Source: Iamia sp038233075 (GTDB lineage: Bacteria; Actinomycetota; Acidimicrobiia; Acidimicrobiales; Iamiaceae). From it: a stretch of DNA of 64,000 nt. Made by a program: the position numbers and the translations under genes. A model generated the notes under the pieces. That model did no database searches. It worked only from the letters and a program-made list of their open reading frames with translations, and was not told where the DNA came from. Location: contig JBBSMQ010000008.1 in assembly GCA_038233075.1 (NCBI GenBank), positions 73,405 to 137,404 of the forward strand, given 5' to 3'. Positions 55,602 to 63,900 of this stretch are shown here, one piece after another (the first letter of the stretch is position 1; each line of letters starts with the position of its first letter).

Positions 55602-56045
55602 TCAGCCGGCGGCCAGGGCGGCCAGGCGGGGGCGGGAGCGCTCGATCTCCTCGCCCAGGAGACGCTCCAGCACCGGACCGAAGAGGGTGCCGCCGTAGTG
55701 GAGGTGCATCACCAGGCGGGCGCCGGCCGCACCGTCGATCACCTCACCCCGCAGCACCCAGGGGGCGTGGTCGCGGCCGTCGCGCTCGCGTCGCTCGAAG
55801 GTCACGCAGGAGGGGGCGTGATGCTCGGTGCGGACCATGCGCAGCCGCTTGGCCCGGGCCAGGGGGCCGACCTTGCCCCGGAGGTCGATCGACCAGGCCG
55901 GGCCCTCGTCGTCGGCCTCGGCGTCGAGAGCGACGGCTCGGGTGACCATGCCGCCGAGCCACTCGGGATACCGACCCAGGTCCTCGATGCACGCGAACAG
56001 CGCAGCAGGCGGGGCGGCGGTGTCCAGCTCGGCGGTGACGTCCAC
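55602..56045 (-). CDS. SRPBCC family (START/polyketide cyclase-like) protein
   Basis: 147 residues. VDVTAELDTAAPPAALFACIEDLGRYPEWLGGMV is the standard opening of the helix-grip fold; strands and a long C-terminal helix (FGPVLERLLGEEIERSRPRLAAL) follow. Proteins of this type bind hydrophobic ligands or act as coenzyme Q-binding or cyclase-like factors; the ligand is unknown. The GTG at 56045 gives a normal family length. Confidence 0.8.
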   Translation of the reverse strand: MDVTAELDTAAPPAALFACIEDLGRYPEWLGGMVTRAVALDAEADDEGPAWSIDLRGKVGPLARAKRLRMVRTEHHAPSCVTFERRERDGRDHAPWVLRGEVIDGAAGARLVMHLHYGGTLFGPVLERLLGEEIERSRPRLAALAAG

Positions 56046-56145
56046 CCGGCCAGCATGCCCCAGGACGGGGATCCGATCTGAGTGCGGGCGGGCCCTCCAA
56101 GAACGCGGGACACGCGGAATCGCCCGACACATGACGCCGCCCGGG

Positions 56146-56937
56146 TCACTCGGCGAGGGCGGTGAGGAGTCGGCCCCGGATCGCAGCCCACGCCGGGTCC
56201 GCGCTGGCCTCTGTCCGCCGGGGCCGGGCGAAGGGCACCGGCTCGACCGCCACCACGCGGCCGGGGCGGGCCGAGAGCACCACCACCCGGTCGGCGAGGG
56301 TGAGGGCCTCGTCGACGTCGTGGGTGACGAGCAGGGTGCTGGGCCGGCCCCCCTCGCTCCCCCACACCTCTTCCAGCCAGCCGTACAGGTCGCGCCGGGT
56401 GAGGGCGTCGAGGGCGCCGAAGGGCTCGTCGAGGAGCAGCGGGGTCCGGCCCACCAGGAAGGTGCGGGCCACCGCGACGCGTTGACGCATGCCCCCGGAG
56501 AGCTGGGCCGGCCAGGCCCGCTCGAAGCCGGCCAGCCCGAACCGGTCCAACAGGGCGACCGCTTCGACCCGTGCCCGAGGCCGAGGCGTGCCGGCCAGCT
56601 CGGCGCCCAACGCGGCGTTGGCCACCACTCGCCGCCAGGGGAGCAGGGCGTCGCGCTGGGGCTGGTAGGCGGTGCGACCCGGGTGGCCGACGACGTCGGT
56701 GCCATCGACTTCGGCCCGTCCCGCGGTCGGTGTCACCAGTCCGGCCAGCACCCTGAGCAGGGTGCTCTTGCCGCACCCGGACGGGCCGAGCACGGCGACG
56801 AACTCCCCCGCATCGACATCGAGGTCGACCGCGTGGAGGACCTCGATGGTCCCGAAGGCGTGGTCGAGGCCCCGGACCGAGACCCGCCCCTGCGGGGGAG
56901 GGTCCCCGGCGGGGTCGTCGGAGCCCGGCGGGGTCAG
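56146..56937 (-). CDS. thiZ: Thiamine-precursor ABC transporter, ATP-binding protein (ThiZ-like)
   Basis: 263 residues. Walker A GPSGCGKST, Q-loop YQPQRDALLPW, signature LSGGMRQRVAVART, Walker B LLLDEPFGALD, H-loop VTHD: the SsuB/TauB/ThiZ group. The first GTG in frame (56793) falls directly before Walker A and cannot be the start. The frame is open upstream through RVSVRGLDHAFGTIEVLHAVDL to a CTG at 56937, placed 1 nt after the stop of the binding-protein gene; no ATG, GTG or TTG intervenes. CTG is therefore proposed. Role inferred from the TPP-riboswitch operon. Confidence 0.88.
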   Translation of the reverse strand: MTPPGSDDPAGDPPPQGRVSVRGLDHAFGTIEVLHAVDLDVDAGEFVAVLGPSGCGKSTLLRVLAGLVTPTAGRAEVDGTDVVGHPGRTAYQPQRDALLPWRRVVANAALGAELAGTPRPRARVEAVALLDRFGLAGFERAWPAQLSGGMRQRVAVARTFLVGRTPLLLDEPFGALDALTRRDLYGWLEEVWGSEGGRPSTLLVTHDVDEALTLADRVVVLSARPGRVVAVEPVPFARPRRTEASADPAWAAIRGRLLTALAE

Positions 56938-56938
56938 G

Positions 56939-57973
56939 TCAGGCCCCGGGCAGGAAGCGGTTGGTGTACGCCGCCTCGACGTCGATGGGCTCGTCGATGA
57001 GCCCGGCGTCGACGAGGAAGTCGACGAACTCGGTCCAGCGCTCCTCGTCCATCTGGCCCCACCGCTCCGGGTCCTCGCTGTAGCGGGTGGACAGGTACTC
57101 GCTGCTCATCGCGACCAGCTCGGGGTCGACGTCGGGCACTGCCGCGACCAGGGCGTCGGCCGAGGCCTGGGGGTCGACCATGGCTTCCCGGTACCCCCGG
57201 GCGGTGACCTCCATGAAGGTGGAGATGGCCTCGGGGCGCTCGTCGATCTCCTCCTCGCTGGTGGCCAGCATCGGGGTGTACCAGTCGGGGATGCACTCCT
57301 CGTAGTCGATGAACGGGATGGTCTCGGTGTCCAGGCCCTCGATGTCACCGAGGCGGATGCCGTCCCAGGCGTCGAAGATCCAGACCGCGTCGTACTGGTC
57401 ACGGGTGAGCCCCAAGCGGTAGTCGGCCTCGCCGACCTCGGCGAAGCGGACCGCCTCGGGGTCGCCGCCGTCGCACTCCACCATGCGCTCCACCAGGGCG
57501 GTCTCCAGCTGGCCGCCGAAGCCGCCGTAGCTGTGGCCGGCCAGCTCGGCCGGGCGGGTGATGCCGTCCTCGGCCAGCGACAGCAGGCTCGAGGTGTTGT
57601 GCTCGATCACCGCGCCGATCCCCACCACGGGGACGCCCTCGGCGCGGGCCGGGACCAGCTCCTCCTGGACGGTGAAGGCCACGTCAGCCTTGCCCGCGCC
57701 CAGGATCTGCAGCGAGCCGGCATCGCCGGGCTCGATGATCTCCACGTCGAGGCCCGCCTCTGCGTACCAACCCTGGGCCTGGGCCAGGTACACGCCGGAG
57801 TGGTTGGTGTTGGGGCTCCACTCCAGCACGACGGTCACCTCCTCCCTGCCCTCGGAGGCGGCCTCATCGGTGCCGCCGCCGCCGGAGCAGGCGGCCACGA
57901 CCGCCACCAGGAGGGCGACGATGGCCACCGCCAGGGTGGGACGGACAAGGGAGCGGGGGGGACGGGTGGTCAC
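56939..57973 (-). CDS. thiY: Thiamine-precursor ABC transporter, substrate-binding lipoprotein (ThiY-like)
   Basis: 344 residues. Signal peptide with lipobox VAAC (Cys near residue 30). The NMT1/THI5-like fold shows in EWSPNTNHSGVYLAQAQGWY and SLQILGAGKADVAFTVQEELV. ThiY-type proteins bind pyrimidine precursors of thiamine. GTG 57973 has a perfect GGAGGT ribosome-binding site 6 nt upstream and overlaps the permease stop. Confidence 0.9.
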   Translation of the reverse strand: MTTRPPRSLVRPTLAVAIVALLVAVVAACSGGGGTDEAASEGREEVTVVLEWSPNTNHSGVYLAQAQGWYAEAGLDVEIIEPGDAGSLQILGAGKADVAFTVQEELVPARAEGVPVVGIGAVIEHNTSSLLSLAEDGITRPAELAGHSYGGFGGQLETALVERMVECDGGDPEAVRFAEVGEADYRLGLTRDQYDAVWIFDAWDGIRLGDIEGLDTETIPFIDYEECIPDWYTPMLATSEEEIDERPEAISTFMEVTARGYREAMVDPQASADALVAAVPDVDPELVAMSSEYLSTRYSEDPERWGQMDEERWTEFVDFLVDAGLIDEPIDVEAAYTNRFLPGA

Positions 57974-58833
57974 GAGGACACCTCCGGGTGGTCGATGACA
58001 GGGATGGACGGGGTGGCGGGCAGGACGGGGTCCTCGCCGGCGCGCTGCCAGGGGGCGGCGATGCGGCCGAGCACGCCGACCAGGCCGTAGAGGACAGCGG
58101 AGATGGCGGCGACGACGACGACGGCGAGGATGATGCGGTCGACGCGGAAGCTGGCCTGGGAGCGGGTGATGAAGAACCCCAGGCCCTGGCGGCCGCCGGT
58201 GCCCTCGGCGATGACGGCGCCGGCCACCGCGTAGGCCGAGGAGATCCGCAGTCCGGCGACGAAGGACGGGACCGCGGCGGGGATCCTCACCACCCGCAGG
58301 AGGGTGGCGGTGCCGCCCCCGAGGGCGTGCACCAGGTCGACCAGCTCGTCGTCGGCTCCGTCGAGGCCGGCCACGGTGCTGATGGCGACGGGGAAGAAGG
58401 TGATGAGGGCGACCACCACCACCTTGGGGGTGAGGCCGAAGCCGAACACGATGGCGAACAGGGGAGCCAGCACGATCATGGGGATGGTCTGGCTGGCCAC
58501 CAGCAGCGGCCCCAAGCTGCGTCGCGCCAGCGGGAAGGCGCTGACCAGCAGAGCGATGGCGGCCCCGGCCAGCGCGCCGGCGAGGAGACCGAGGACGGTC
58601 TCGAGCAGGGTGGTGCCCAGGTGCCCCGGCAGGAGGTGCCAGGAGGTCGCCGCAGTGCTCGCCACCCGGCTGGGAGGCGGCAGCACGAAGTCGGGGACGT
58701 CGCGCAGCCGCACCCACGCCTCCCACGCCACCAGCAGCAGGACCAGGACCGCCGCGGGAGGCAGGACCCGCCCGAGGAGCCCGGTCGATGTGTCGGCCCC
58801 GGTCGCAGGCCCGGGCTCCATCCCCGAGGTCAT
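57970..58833 (-). CDS. thiX: Thiamine-precursor ABC transporter, permease (ThiX-like)
   Basis: 287 residues, six or so membrane helices. The EAA loop region reads ELVDLVHALGGGTATLLRVVRIPAAVPSFVAGLRIS, as in SsuC/ThiX permeases; GLGFFITRSQASFRVDRI follows. The ATG at 58833 overlaps the thiN stop (ATGA) and has GGAGGG upstream. Confidence 0.9.
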   Translation of the reverse strand: MTSGMEPGPATGADTSTGLLGRVLPPAAVLVLLLVAWEAWVRLRDVPDFVLPPPSRVASTAATSWHLLPGHLGTTLLETVLGLLAGALAGAAIALLVSAFPLARRSLGPLLVASQTIPMIVLAPLFAIVFGFGLTPKVVVVALITFFPVAISTVAGLDGADDELVDLVHALGGGTATLLRVVRIPAAVPSFVAGLRISSAYAVAGAVIAEGTGGRQGLGFFITRSQASFRVDRIILAVVVVAAISAVLYGLVGVLGRIAAPWQRAGEDPVLPATPSIPVIDHPEVSS

Positions 58834-59567
58834 GGCCCCTCCGTCGGTGCGGGCCGGCCGGCGACCGGCGTGCCATCGGCCGCCGGTTCGAGCGCGTGGG
58901 GCCGGACCACGAGCAGGGTCCCGGAGGTGACCGACACCCGCGCCAGCGAGGTGGTCGCCTCGTTGCTGACACCACGGGTCGAGCCGGGCTCCAGGGTGAA
59001 GTCGTGCAGCGCCCACCGCAGACCGTCGGTGCTGAGGCCGTGGACGAGGCCGCCCCAGGCCAGGAGCGACACCAGCTCCCCGGGGCGGGCATCGATGCGG
59101 GCCTCGTCCTGGGTGACCTGCACCGACGCCGCCCCCAGCCAGGCCTCGACCTGGCGGCCGGGCCGGGCCACAGCGGCCAGCGCTGCGGGCGTTGCCAGCG
59201 CGTGGTCGAGACGACCTCCGTGGCCGCCGACCAGGATCAGGCGCGTGGGATCCTCCGCGGTCGCGAGGGCCAGGGCCAGCTCGAGATCGGTGGCGTCCTT
59301 GTCGGGGTGGTGACGGTGGACCTCGGTCCCGCCCTCTCGCAGGCGGACCAGGGTGTCGGCCTTGATCGAGTCCAGGTCACCGACGAGCAGATCGACGGCG
59401 AGTCGCATGCGGACGGCCAGCTCGGCGCCGGAGTCGGCCGCCACCACCAGGTCGGCCGCAGGGAGCAGCAGATCGGGGTGGGCTCCATCGCCACCGGCCA
59501 GCACCACGACGGTCTCCCGACGGGCCTGGCCGTCGCTGCGGTGGTCGGGACTCGGGTTGGCAGGCAC
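58830..59567 (-). CDS. thiN: Thiamine diphosphokinase
   Basis: 245 residues. It transfers pyrophosphate from ATP to thiamine to make TPP. VVLAGGDGA, VVAADSGAELAVRMRLAVDLLVGDLDSIKADTL, HHPDKDATDLELALALA and GGHGGRLDHALATP are the TPK motifs. GTG 59567 follows GGAGGG by 7 nt; that ribosome-binding site is the 3' edge of the TPP riboswitch. It is the first gene of the thiN-thiX-thiY-thiZ operon. Confidence 0.93.
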   Translation of the reverse strand: MPANPSPDHRSDGQARRETVVVLAGGDGAHPDLLLPAADLVVAADSGAELAVRMRLAVDLLVGDLDSIKADTLVRLREGGTEVHRHHPDKDATDLELALALATAEDPTRLILVGGHGGRLDHALATPAALAAVARPGRQVEAWLGAASVQVTQDEARIDARPGELVSLLAWGGLVHGLSTDGLRWALHDFTLEPGSTRGVSNEATTSLARVSVTSGTLLVVRPHALEPAADGTPVAGRPAPTEGP

Positions 59568-59570
59568 GTC

Positions 59571-59690
59571 GCATCCCTCCGCTGGCATTACCCAGAGCAG
59601 GTTCGCGGGTCGGCGGCGCGCCACCTCGGTGGCCGTCCGCCCTCTCAGCCCGGCTGTTCCCGAGCTCCCCGGCGTTCGCGCCTCACCCTA
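59571..59690 (-). promoter_or_regulatory. TPP riboswitch (THI element) with promoter
   Basis: Minus-strand conserved blocks: GGGGAGCTCGGG, GGGCTGAGAGGG, ACCCGCGAACCTGCTCTGGG, TAATGCCAGCGGAGGGA. These are the P1-P5 landmarks of the TPP aptamer. A TAGGGT -10 box lies at 59685-59690. The 3' block contains the thiN ribosome-binding site, so TPP binding should block translation. Confidence 0.95.
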
Positions 59691-59863
59691 GGGGACGCGG
59701 CGCCGGAGGCCACCGTCGACGCTCGACCCGTGGACCGGAGCCCTGTCCACCCCATGCCCGGCACCGCCCGCGCTCGGCGTGCCGCTGCTCAGCCGGCGAC
59801 CGGGCCCCCGCCGACACCACGGCTCGCGCCGGCGACGCCGCTCGTGGGACCTACGGTGCCGGT

Positions 59864-60769
59864 GTGCGATTGCCGGTGCCCGACCCTCGTGCCGCGGTGC
59901 GAGCGCTGGCGCGGGCGGCTGACCCCGATCCGGGGTCGGCGCCATCGGAGCTCTCGAAGCTGGTCGACCTGGACAGCGCCGATCCCGGACTGTTCGGACC
60001 GGGCAGCGCCGCCTGGCGGCTCCACGGCGATGCCGCGACGGTGATCGGCGGCTTCCGGTCGCTGCTGCTCCAGACCCTGGAGCCGTCGGTCATGGCCGGG
60101 GTGGCCGACCACTCGTCCTACCGTGACGATCCCTTCGGCCGGCTGGAGCGCACCTCGCGGTTCGTGGTCGCCACCGTGTTCGGCACCACCGCCGACGCCG
60201 AACGGGCCCTCGCCACCGTGCGTCGGGTCCATCGTCGGGTGCGGGGCACCAGGGCCGACGGCACGCCCTACGACGCGACCGACCCCGAGCTCGTCGCCTT
60301 CGTCCACCTCACCGAGGTCGACTCCTTCCTCGCCGCCAACCAGGCCTACGGCCGCCGGCGGCTGAGCCCCGCCGAAGCCGACCGCTACTGCGCGGAGATG
60401 GCCGAGGTGGCCCTCCGGCTGGGTGCCGACGACCTGCCCCGCACCGCGGAGGGCACCTCGGGCTGGCTGGCCGAGCGGGCTCCGAACCTGGGGCTCGGCC
60501 CCGAGGGCCGAGACACCCTGCGCTTCCTCTTCTACCCACCGGTGCCGCTGCTGGCCCGGCCGGCCCACGTCGCGGGGGCCACCGCAGCCGTCGGCCTCCT
60601 GCCCCTGTGGGCCCAGCTGGCCCTCCGACTCCCCGCCATCCCCCCCGTCGACGCCCTTGTGGTCCGACCCGGGGTGAACGCCCTGCTGGCCACGTTCCAC
60701 TGGGCCTTCCCACCGCGACCGGCGTCGCTCGCGGCCCGTCGCGAGGCCGCGGTGGCGGCGTCCTCGTGA
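59864..60769 (+). CDS. MpaB/DUF2236 family oxygenase-like protein
   Basis: 301 residues. Conserved stretches: FGPGSAAWRLHGDAATVIGGFRSLLLQTLEPSVMAGVADHSSYRDDPFGRLERTSRFVVATVFGT, VRRVHRRVRGTRADGTPY, LVAFVHLTEVDSFLAAN. These fit the DUF2236 group, which includes latex-clearing protein Lcp and fungal MpaB and binds heme through conserved His. The substrate is unknown. TACGGT lies 6 nt before the GTG, so it is leaderless. Confidence 0.85.
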   Translation: MRLPVPDPRAAVRALARAADPDPGSAPSELSKLVDLDSADPGLFGPGSAAWRLHGDAATVIGGFRSLLLQTLEPSVMAGVADHSSYRDDPFGRLERTSRFVVATVFGTTADAERALATVRRVHRRVRGTRADGTPYDATDPELVAFVHLTEVDSFLAANQAYGRRRLSPAEADRYCAEMAEVALRLGADDLPRTAEGTSGWLAERAPNLGLGPEGRDTLRFLFYPPVPLLARPAHVAGATAAVGLLPLWAQLALRLPAIPPVDALVVRPGVNALLATFHWAFPPRPASLAARREAAVAASS

Positions 60770-60806
60770 GCGGTTCGCCGGCGCCGATGGCCGGTACCGT
60801 GCCCCC

Positions 60807-61955
60807 ATGCGCCGCACCCTCTTCGCCGACGAGCACGATCAGTTCCGGGCCAGCGTCCGCACCTTCGTGGACAAGGAGATCACCCCCTCGTTCCTCGACT
60901 GGGAGCGCGACGGCATCGTGCCCCGCGAGCTGTTCACCACGGCCGGCGCGGCCGGGTTCCTGGGGATGGACGTCCCGACCGAGCACGGCGGCGGCGGGGT
61001 CGAGGACTTCCGCTTCAACCTGATCCTCGGTGAGGAGCTGACCTATGCCGGCACCGGCGGCGCCGGGCTGGGCCTGACCCTCCACAACGACATCTGCCTG
61101 CCGTACTTCCTGTCCCTCGCCACCGAGGAGCAGCGGGCGCGGTGGCTGCCCGGCATCTGCTCGGGCGAGCTCATCACCGCCATCGCCATGACCGAGCCCG
61201 GCATCGGCTCGGACCTGGCCTCGATGTCGACCACCGCGATCCGCGAGGGCGACCACTACGTGGTCAACGGGGCCAAGACCTTCATCACCAACGGGATCAA
61301 CGCCGACCTCGTCATCACCGCGGTCAAGACCGACCCCAGCCAGCGTCACCAGGGCATGAGCCTGGTGGTGCTGGAGCGGGGCATGGACGGCTTCGAGCGG
61401 GGCCGCAACCTGGACAAGATCGGCCTGCACAGCCAGGACACGGCCGAGCTGTTCCTCTCCGACGTGGCGGTGCCGGTGGAGAACCTGCTGGGCGACGAGG
61501 GCCGTGGCTTCGTCCACCTCGTCCACAACCTCCCCCAGGAGCGGCTGTCGATCGCCGCGGCCGGGGTGGCCGCGGCCGAGGCCGCCCTCGGCTGGACCCT
61601 CGACTACGTGAAGGAGCGCACCGCGTTCGGCCAGTCGGTGGGCTCGTTCCAGAACAGCCGGTTCGAGCTGGCCACCCTCCGCACCGAGATCGACCTGGCC
61701 CGGGTCTTCGTCGACCGCTGCGTCGAGGCCCTGGTGGACGGCGAGCTCACCGCCGAGGAGGCGGCCGAGGCCAAGTGGTGGTGCACCGAGCTCCAGAAGC
61801 GCACCGTGGACCGCTGCCTCCAGCTCCACGGAGGCTACGGCTACATGCTCGAGTACCCCATCGCCCGTTCGTACCTCGACGCCCGGATCACCACCATCTA
61901 CGGCGGGACGACCGAGATCATGAAGGAGATCGTGGGCCGCTCCCTGGGCGTCTGA
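60807..61955 (+). CDS. Acyl-CoA dehydrogenase
   Basis: 382 residues. N-terminal helices, then the FAD-binding ITAIAMTEPGIGSDLASMSTTA, KTFITNGINADLVITAVKTD, and C-terminal LHGGYGYMLEYPIARSYLDARITTIYGGTTEIMKEIVGRSLGV, where Glu in the GGTTEIM region is the typical catalytic-base position of part of the family. It fits long-chain-type bacterial FadE proteins; chain length is not readable. TACCGT ends 6 nt before the ATG, so it is leaderless. Confidence 0.93.
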   Translation: MRRTLFADEHDQFRASVRTFVDKEITPSFLDWERDGIVPRELFTTAGAAGFLGMDVPTEHGGGGVEDFRFNLILGEELTYAGTGGAGLGLTLHNDICLPYFLSLATEEQRARWLPGICSGELITAIAMTEPGIGSDLASMSTTAIREGDHYVVNGAKTFITNGINADLVITAVKTDPSQRHQGMSLVVLERGMDGFERGRNLDKIGLHSQDTAELFLSDVAVPVENLLGDEGRGFVHLVHNLPQERLSIAAAGVAAAEAALGWTLDYVKERTAFGQSVGSFQNSRFELATLRTEIDLARVFVDRCVEALVDGELTAEEAAEAKWWCTELQKRTVDRCLQLHGGYGYMLEYPIARSYLDARITTIYGGTTEIMKEIVGRSLGV

Positions 61956-61979
61956 GCCTGGGCGCAGGCGCGAGCAAGA

Positions 61980-62000
61980 GCTCCGCCCTGGAGGCGGAGC
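61980..62000. terminator. Bidirectional hairpin terminator
   Basis: GCTCCGCC, CTGGA loop, GGCGGAGC: a perfect 8-bp stem between the convergent acyl-CoA dehydrogenase and CsbD genes. Confidence 0.65.
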
Positions 62001-62025
62001 CCTGCTGCGCAGACTGCGTGTGGGG

Positions 62026-62199
62026 CTACTTGTCCTTCTTGAACATGCCCTTGACCTTGTCGACGGCGCCGCCGACCTTGTCCTTGACCTCCGCACCGGC
62101 CTGATCGGTCTTGCCCTCGTTCTTCATCTCGTCGTCGCCGCTGAGGCTGCCCGCAGCCTCCTTGGCTCGACCCTTGGCATCATCGCTCTTGGCACTCAT
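62026..62199 (-). CDS. CsbD family stress-response protein
   Basis: 57 residues: MSAKSDDAKGRAKEAAGSLS, then DKVGGAVDKVKGMFKKDK. Small, highly charged and probably disordered, as CsbD proteins are; in Bacillus csbD belongs to the SigB general stress regulon. A GGAG lies about 11 nt upstream of the ATG. Confidence 0.88.
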   Translation of the reverse strand: MSAKSDDAKGRAKEAAGSLSGDDEMKNEGKTDQAGAEVKDKVGGAVDKVKGMFKKDK

Positions 62200-62333
62200 G
62201 TCAGCGTTGCTCCGTTCGATTGCGTGGTACATCACTACCCGCTCGATCGCCTCGGCACCAGATCCGGGGCGTGGCAGGGGGCACGTGTGACCGGTGACGG
62301 GCGTCGGGGCGCTCGTGGCCAGGGGTGGGCCGG

Positions 62334-62543
62334 CTAGACCGCGCCCTCGCCCTTGACGTTGGCACCGGTCTCGGCCGCCTCCTCGTAGGCATCGGCCACC
62401 GACTCGGGGACCTCGGTGCCCGCCCGCTCGGCTGCCGCCTCCTCGCCCTCGGTCGGGGCCCGGTCGGCGCCGTGGGCTGCAGTGGCGTCGTCCTCGTCGA
62501 CGGCCTGGGTGGCCTCGTCGGTGTGATCCGGATCGGGGGTCAT
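62334..62543 (-). CDS. Small acidic hypothetical protein
   Basis: 69 residues, rich in Glu, Asp and Ala (TDEATQAVDEDDATAAHGAD, PESVADAYEEAAETGANVKG). Likely disordered. GGAGG stands 4 nt before ATG 62543. It lies next to csbD in the same orientation, so a stress role is possible but not shown. Confidence 0.65.
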   Translation of the reverse strand: MTPDPDHTDEATQAVDEDDATAAHGADRAPTEGEEAAAERAGTEVPESVADAYEEAAETGANVKGEGAV

Positions 62544-62870
62544 CTCGCCTCCAGGGGGTCGTGGTGGGCCCCACGGTGGCGGGGCTCGACATCTTGTCCT
62601 ACCCGACCAAGGGTCCCGCACGCAGATCCGCGCTGATCGTCGATCGGATGTCGAGCTGGTGCCGCGAGGCTCCGGGTCGATCGTGCGCGAGGCACGCTGT
62701 CGAGGGGCGACGCCCGACCGCATCCGCTGCTACCGCGGCCTCCGGAAGCTCAAATCCTGACCGCGACCGATGCCGCGGCAAGGTCGCGACCGGCAACAAC
62801 AACGCCGACCGGGCACGACGGCAGCTCCGGCGATGGGTGGCAGCTGACAGCTGGCTCACGCTGAGGATAT
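62544..62870. other. Intergenic region before the AbrB-VapC pair
   Basis: About 330 nt without a recognisable gene. The base composition is less GC-rich towards 62850. The right end carries the TA promoter (TATCCT near 62868). Confidence 0.45.
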
Positions 62871-62893
62871 CCTTACCCTGGCAATTAGTAAGG
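62871..62893 (+). promoter_or_regulatory. Inverted repeat over the antitoxin ribosome-binding site
   Basis: CCTTAC and GTAAGG are separated by 11 nt; the right arm overlaps AAGGAG, the antitoxin ribosome-binding site. It may be an antitoxin operator or a small mRNA hairpin. Confidence 0.45.
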
Positions 62894-62901
62894 AGACACC
62901 G

Positions 62902-63150
62902 GTGGATGCTGCAGCGAAGATGACGTCCAAGGGTCAGGTGACGGTACCCACGGTCGTTCGGGATGCCCTCGGGATCAAGGAGGGTGACGAGGTCGTCTTC
63001 CGTGTCGAACGCAACCGTGCGGTACTGGCACGCACCCCTGACTTCCTCGACCTGGCTGGATCGATCCGGGTGCCCGCGGCGAAACGGCACGTGGCCTGGG
63101 ACGTGGTCCTTCGGCGTACTCGTGGCGACCGAGCCGAAGCGCGCCGTTGA
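62902..63150 (+). CDS. AbrB/VapB-type antitoxin
   Basis: 82 residues, GTG start after AAGGAG. MTSKGQVTVPTVVRDALGIKEGDEVVFRVE is the AbrB/SpoVT swapped-hairpin DNA-binding domain; the basic tail should contact the VapC toxin. The stop overlaps the toxin TTG start (TTGA). Confidence 0.9.
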   Translation: MDAAAKMTSKGQVTVPTVVRDALGIKEGDEVVFRVERNRAVLARTPDFLDLAGSIRVPAAKRHVAWDVVLRRTRGDRAEARR

Positions 63151-63548
63151 GCGCATTCGTCGATACGAACATCCTCGTTCGACACCTGACCGGCGACCCA
63201 CCCGAGATGGCGGAGCGTGCGACCCGGTACCTCGCGACCGAACGCGACCTCCTGCTCACCGATCTGGTGGTGGCGGAGACGGTCTGCGTGTAGGAGTCGT
63301 TCTACGAGGCTCCTCGGGGCCAGGTGGCCGAGGCGGTCCGATCATTGATCGCGTTCGACTCGATGGTGTGCATTGATCCAGCGCTGCTCCTCCGTGCACT
63401 CGAGGTGTACGAGACCGACCGGTTCGACTTCGCCGAGGCGTACCTGGTCGCCTGTGCGGAGAGCACGGAGGTTGGCCGGGTGGCGTCGTTCGACCGGACC
63501 ATCGACCGCGTCGACACGGTCGAGCGAGTCGAGCCGCCTCGAACCTGA
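63147..63548 (+). pseudogene. VapC-type PIN toxin with an in-frame amber stop
   Basis: SAFVDTNILVRHLTGDPPEMA opens the PIN domain; VVAETVCV is followed by TAG at 63291-63293, then the same frame goes on ESFYEAPRGQVAEAVRSLIA, YETDRFDFAEAYLVACAES and SFDRTIDRVD to the TGA at 63546. All four acidic PIN positions are visible, so one nonsense codon separates it from an intact 133-residue toxin. PIN toxins cut tRNA or rRNA. Confidence 0.85.
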
Positions 63549-63623
63549 GATGCGATTCAGCGACCGCTCGGCGACAGTCATCGGCTCGTCAAGGTGACGT
63601 CGACGCCCTTCTCGGATGACCGA

Positions 63624-63740
63624 TCAGATCGAGGCGGCTCCCAGGGCCCAGCGGCTGCCGTCCAGAGCGATGTCGATGAGGTTGTCGTCGCCGATGGAGA
63701 CGGTGACCTGGCCCGCCTTCCGGGAGCAACACAGCTCCAT
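63624..63740 (-). CDS. Short unassigned ORF
   Basis: 38 codons from ATG 63740 reading MELCCSRKAGQVTVSIGDDN and onward to GAASI. It has plausible coding character but no recognised family, and may be the tail of a longer lost gene. Confidence 0.2.
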   Translation of the reverse strand: MELCCSRKAGQVTVSIGDDNLIDIALDGSRWALGAASI

Positions 63741-63757
63741 CCGCAAGCCGCAGATCG

Positions 63758-63857
63758 AAGCCGGCACCCCCACCGCCCCCGGTGACTACCGCTTCAGGAG
63801 ATCCTTGGCGATGTGGGTGATCTGGATCTCATCGGTGCCGGCACAGAGGCCGCAGGC
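63758..63857. repeat. 100-bp exact direct repeat, copy 1 (acyl-CoA dehydrogenase 3' end)
   Basis: Identical to 63901-64000 with a period of 143 bp. On the minus strand 63786-63857 encodes TDEIQITHIAKDLLKR and a TAG, the end of an acyl-CoA dehydrogenase. This copy is a detached 3' end. Confidence 0.9.
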
Positions 63858-63900
63858 CGACCCAGCAAGCACGGACGCGAGGCGCCAGCCGAGCGAGATC

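Noticed and set aside
62544..62870. Possible transposase remnant upstream of the AbrB-VapC pair
   Set aside because: Short basic frames exist on both strands, but no transposase motif or terminal repeats could be identified.
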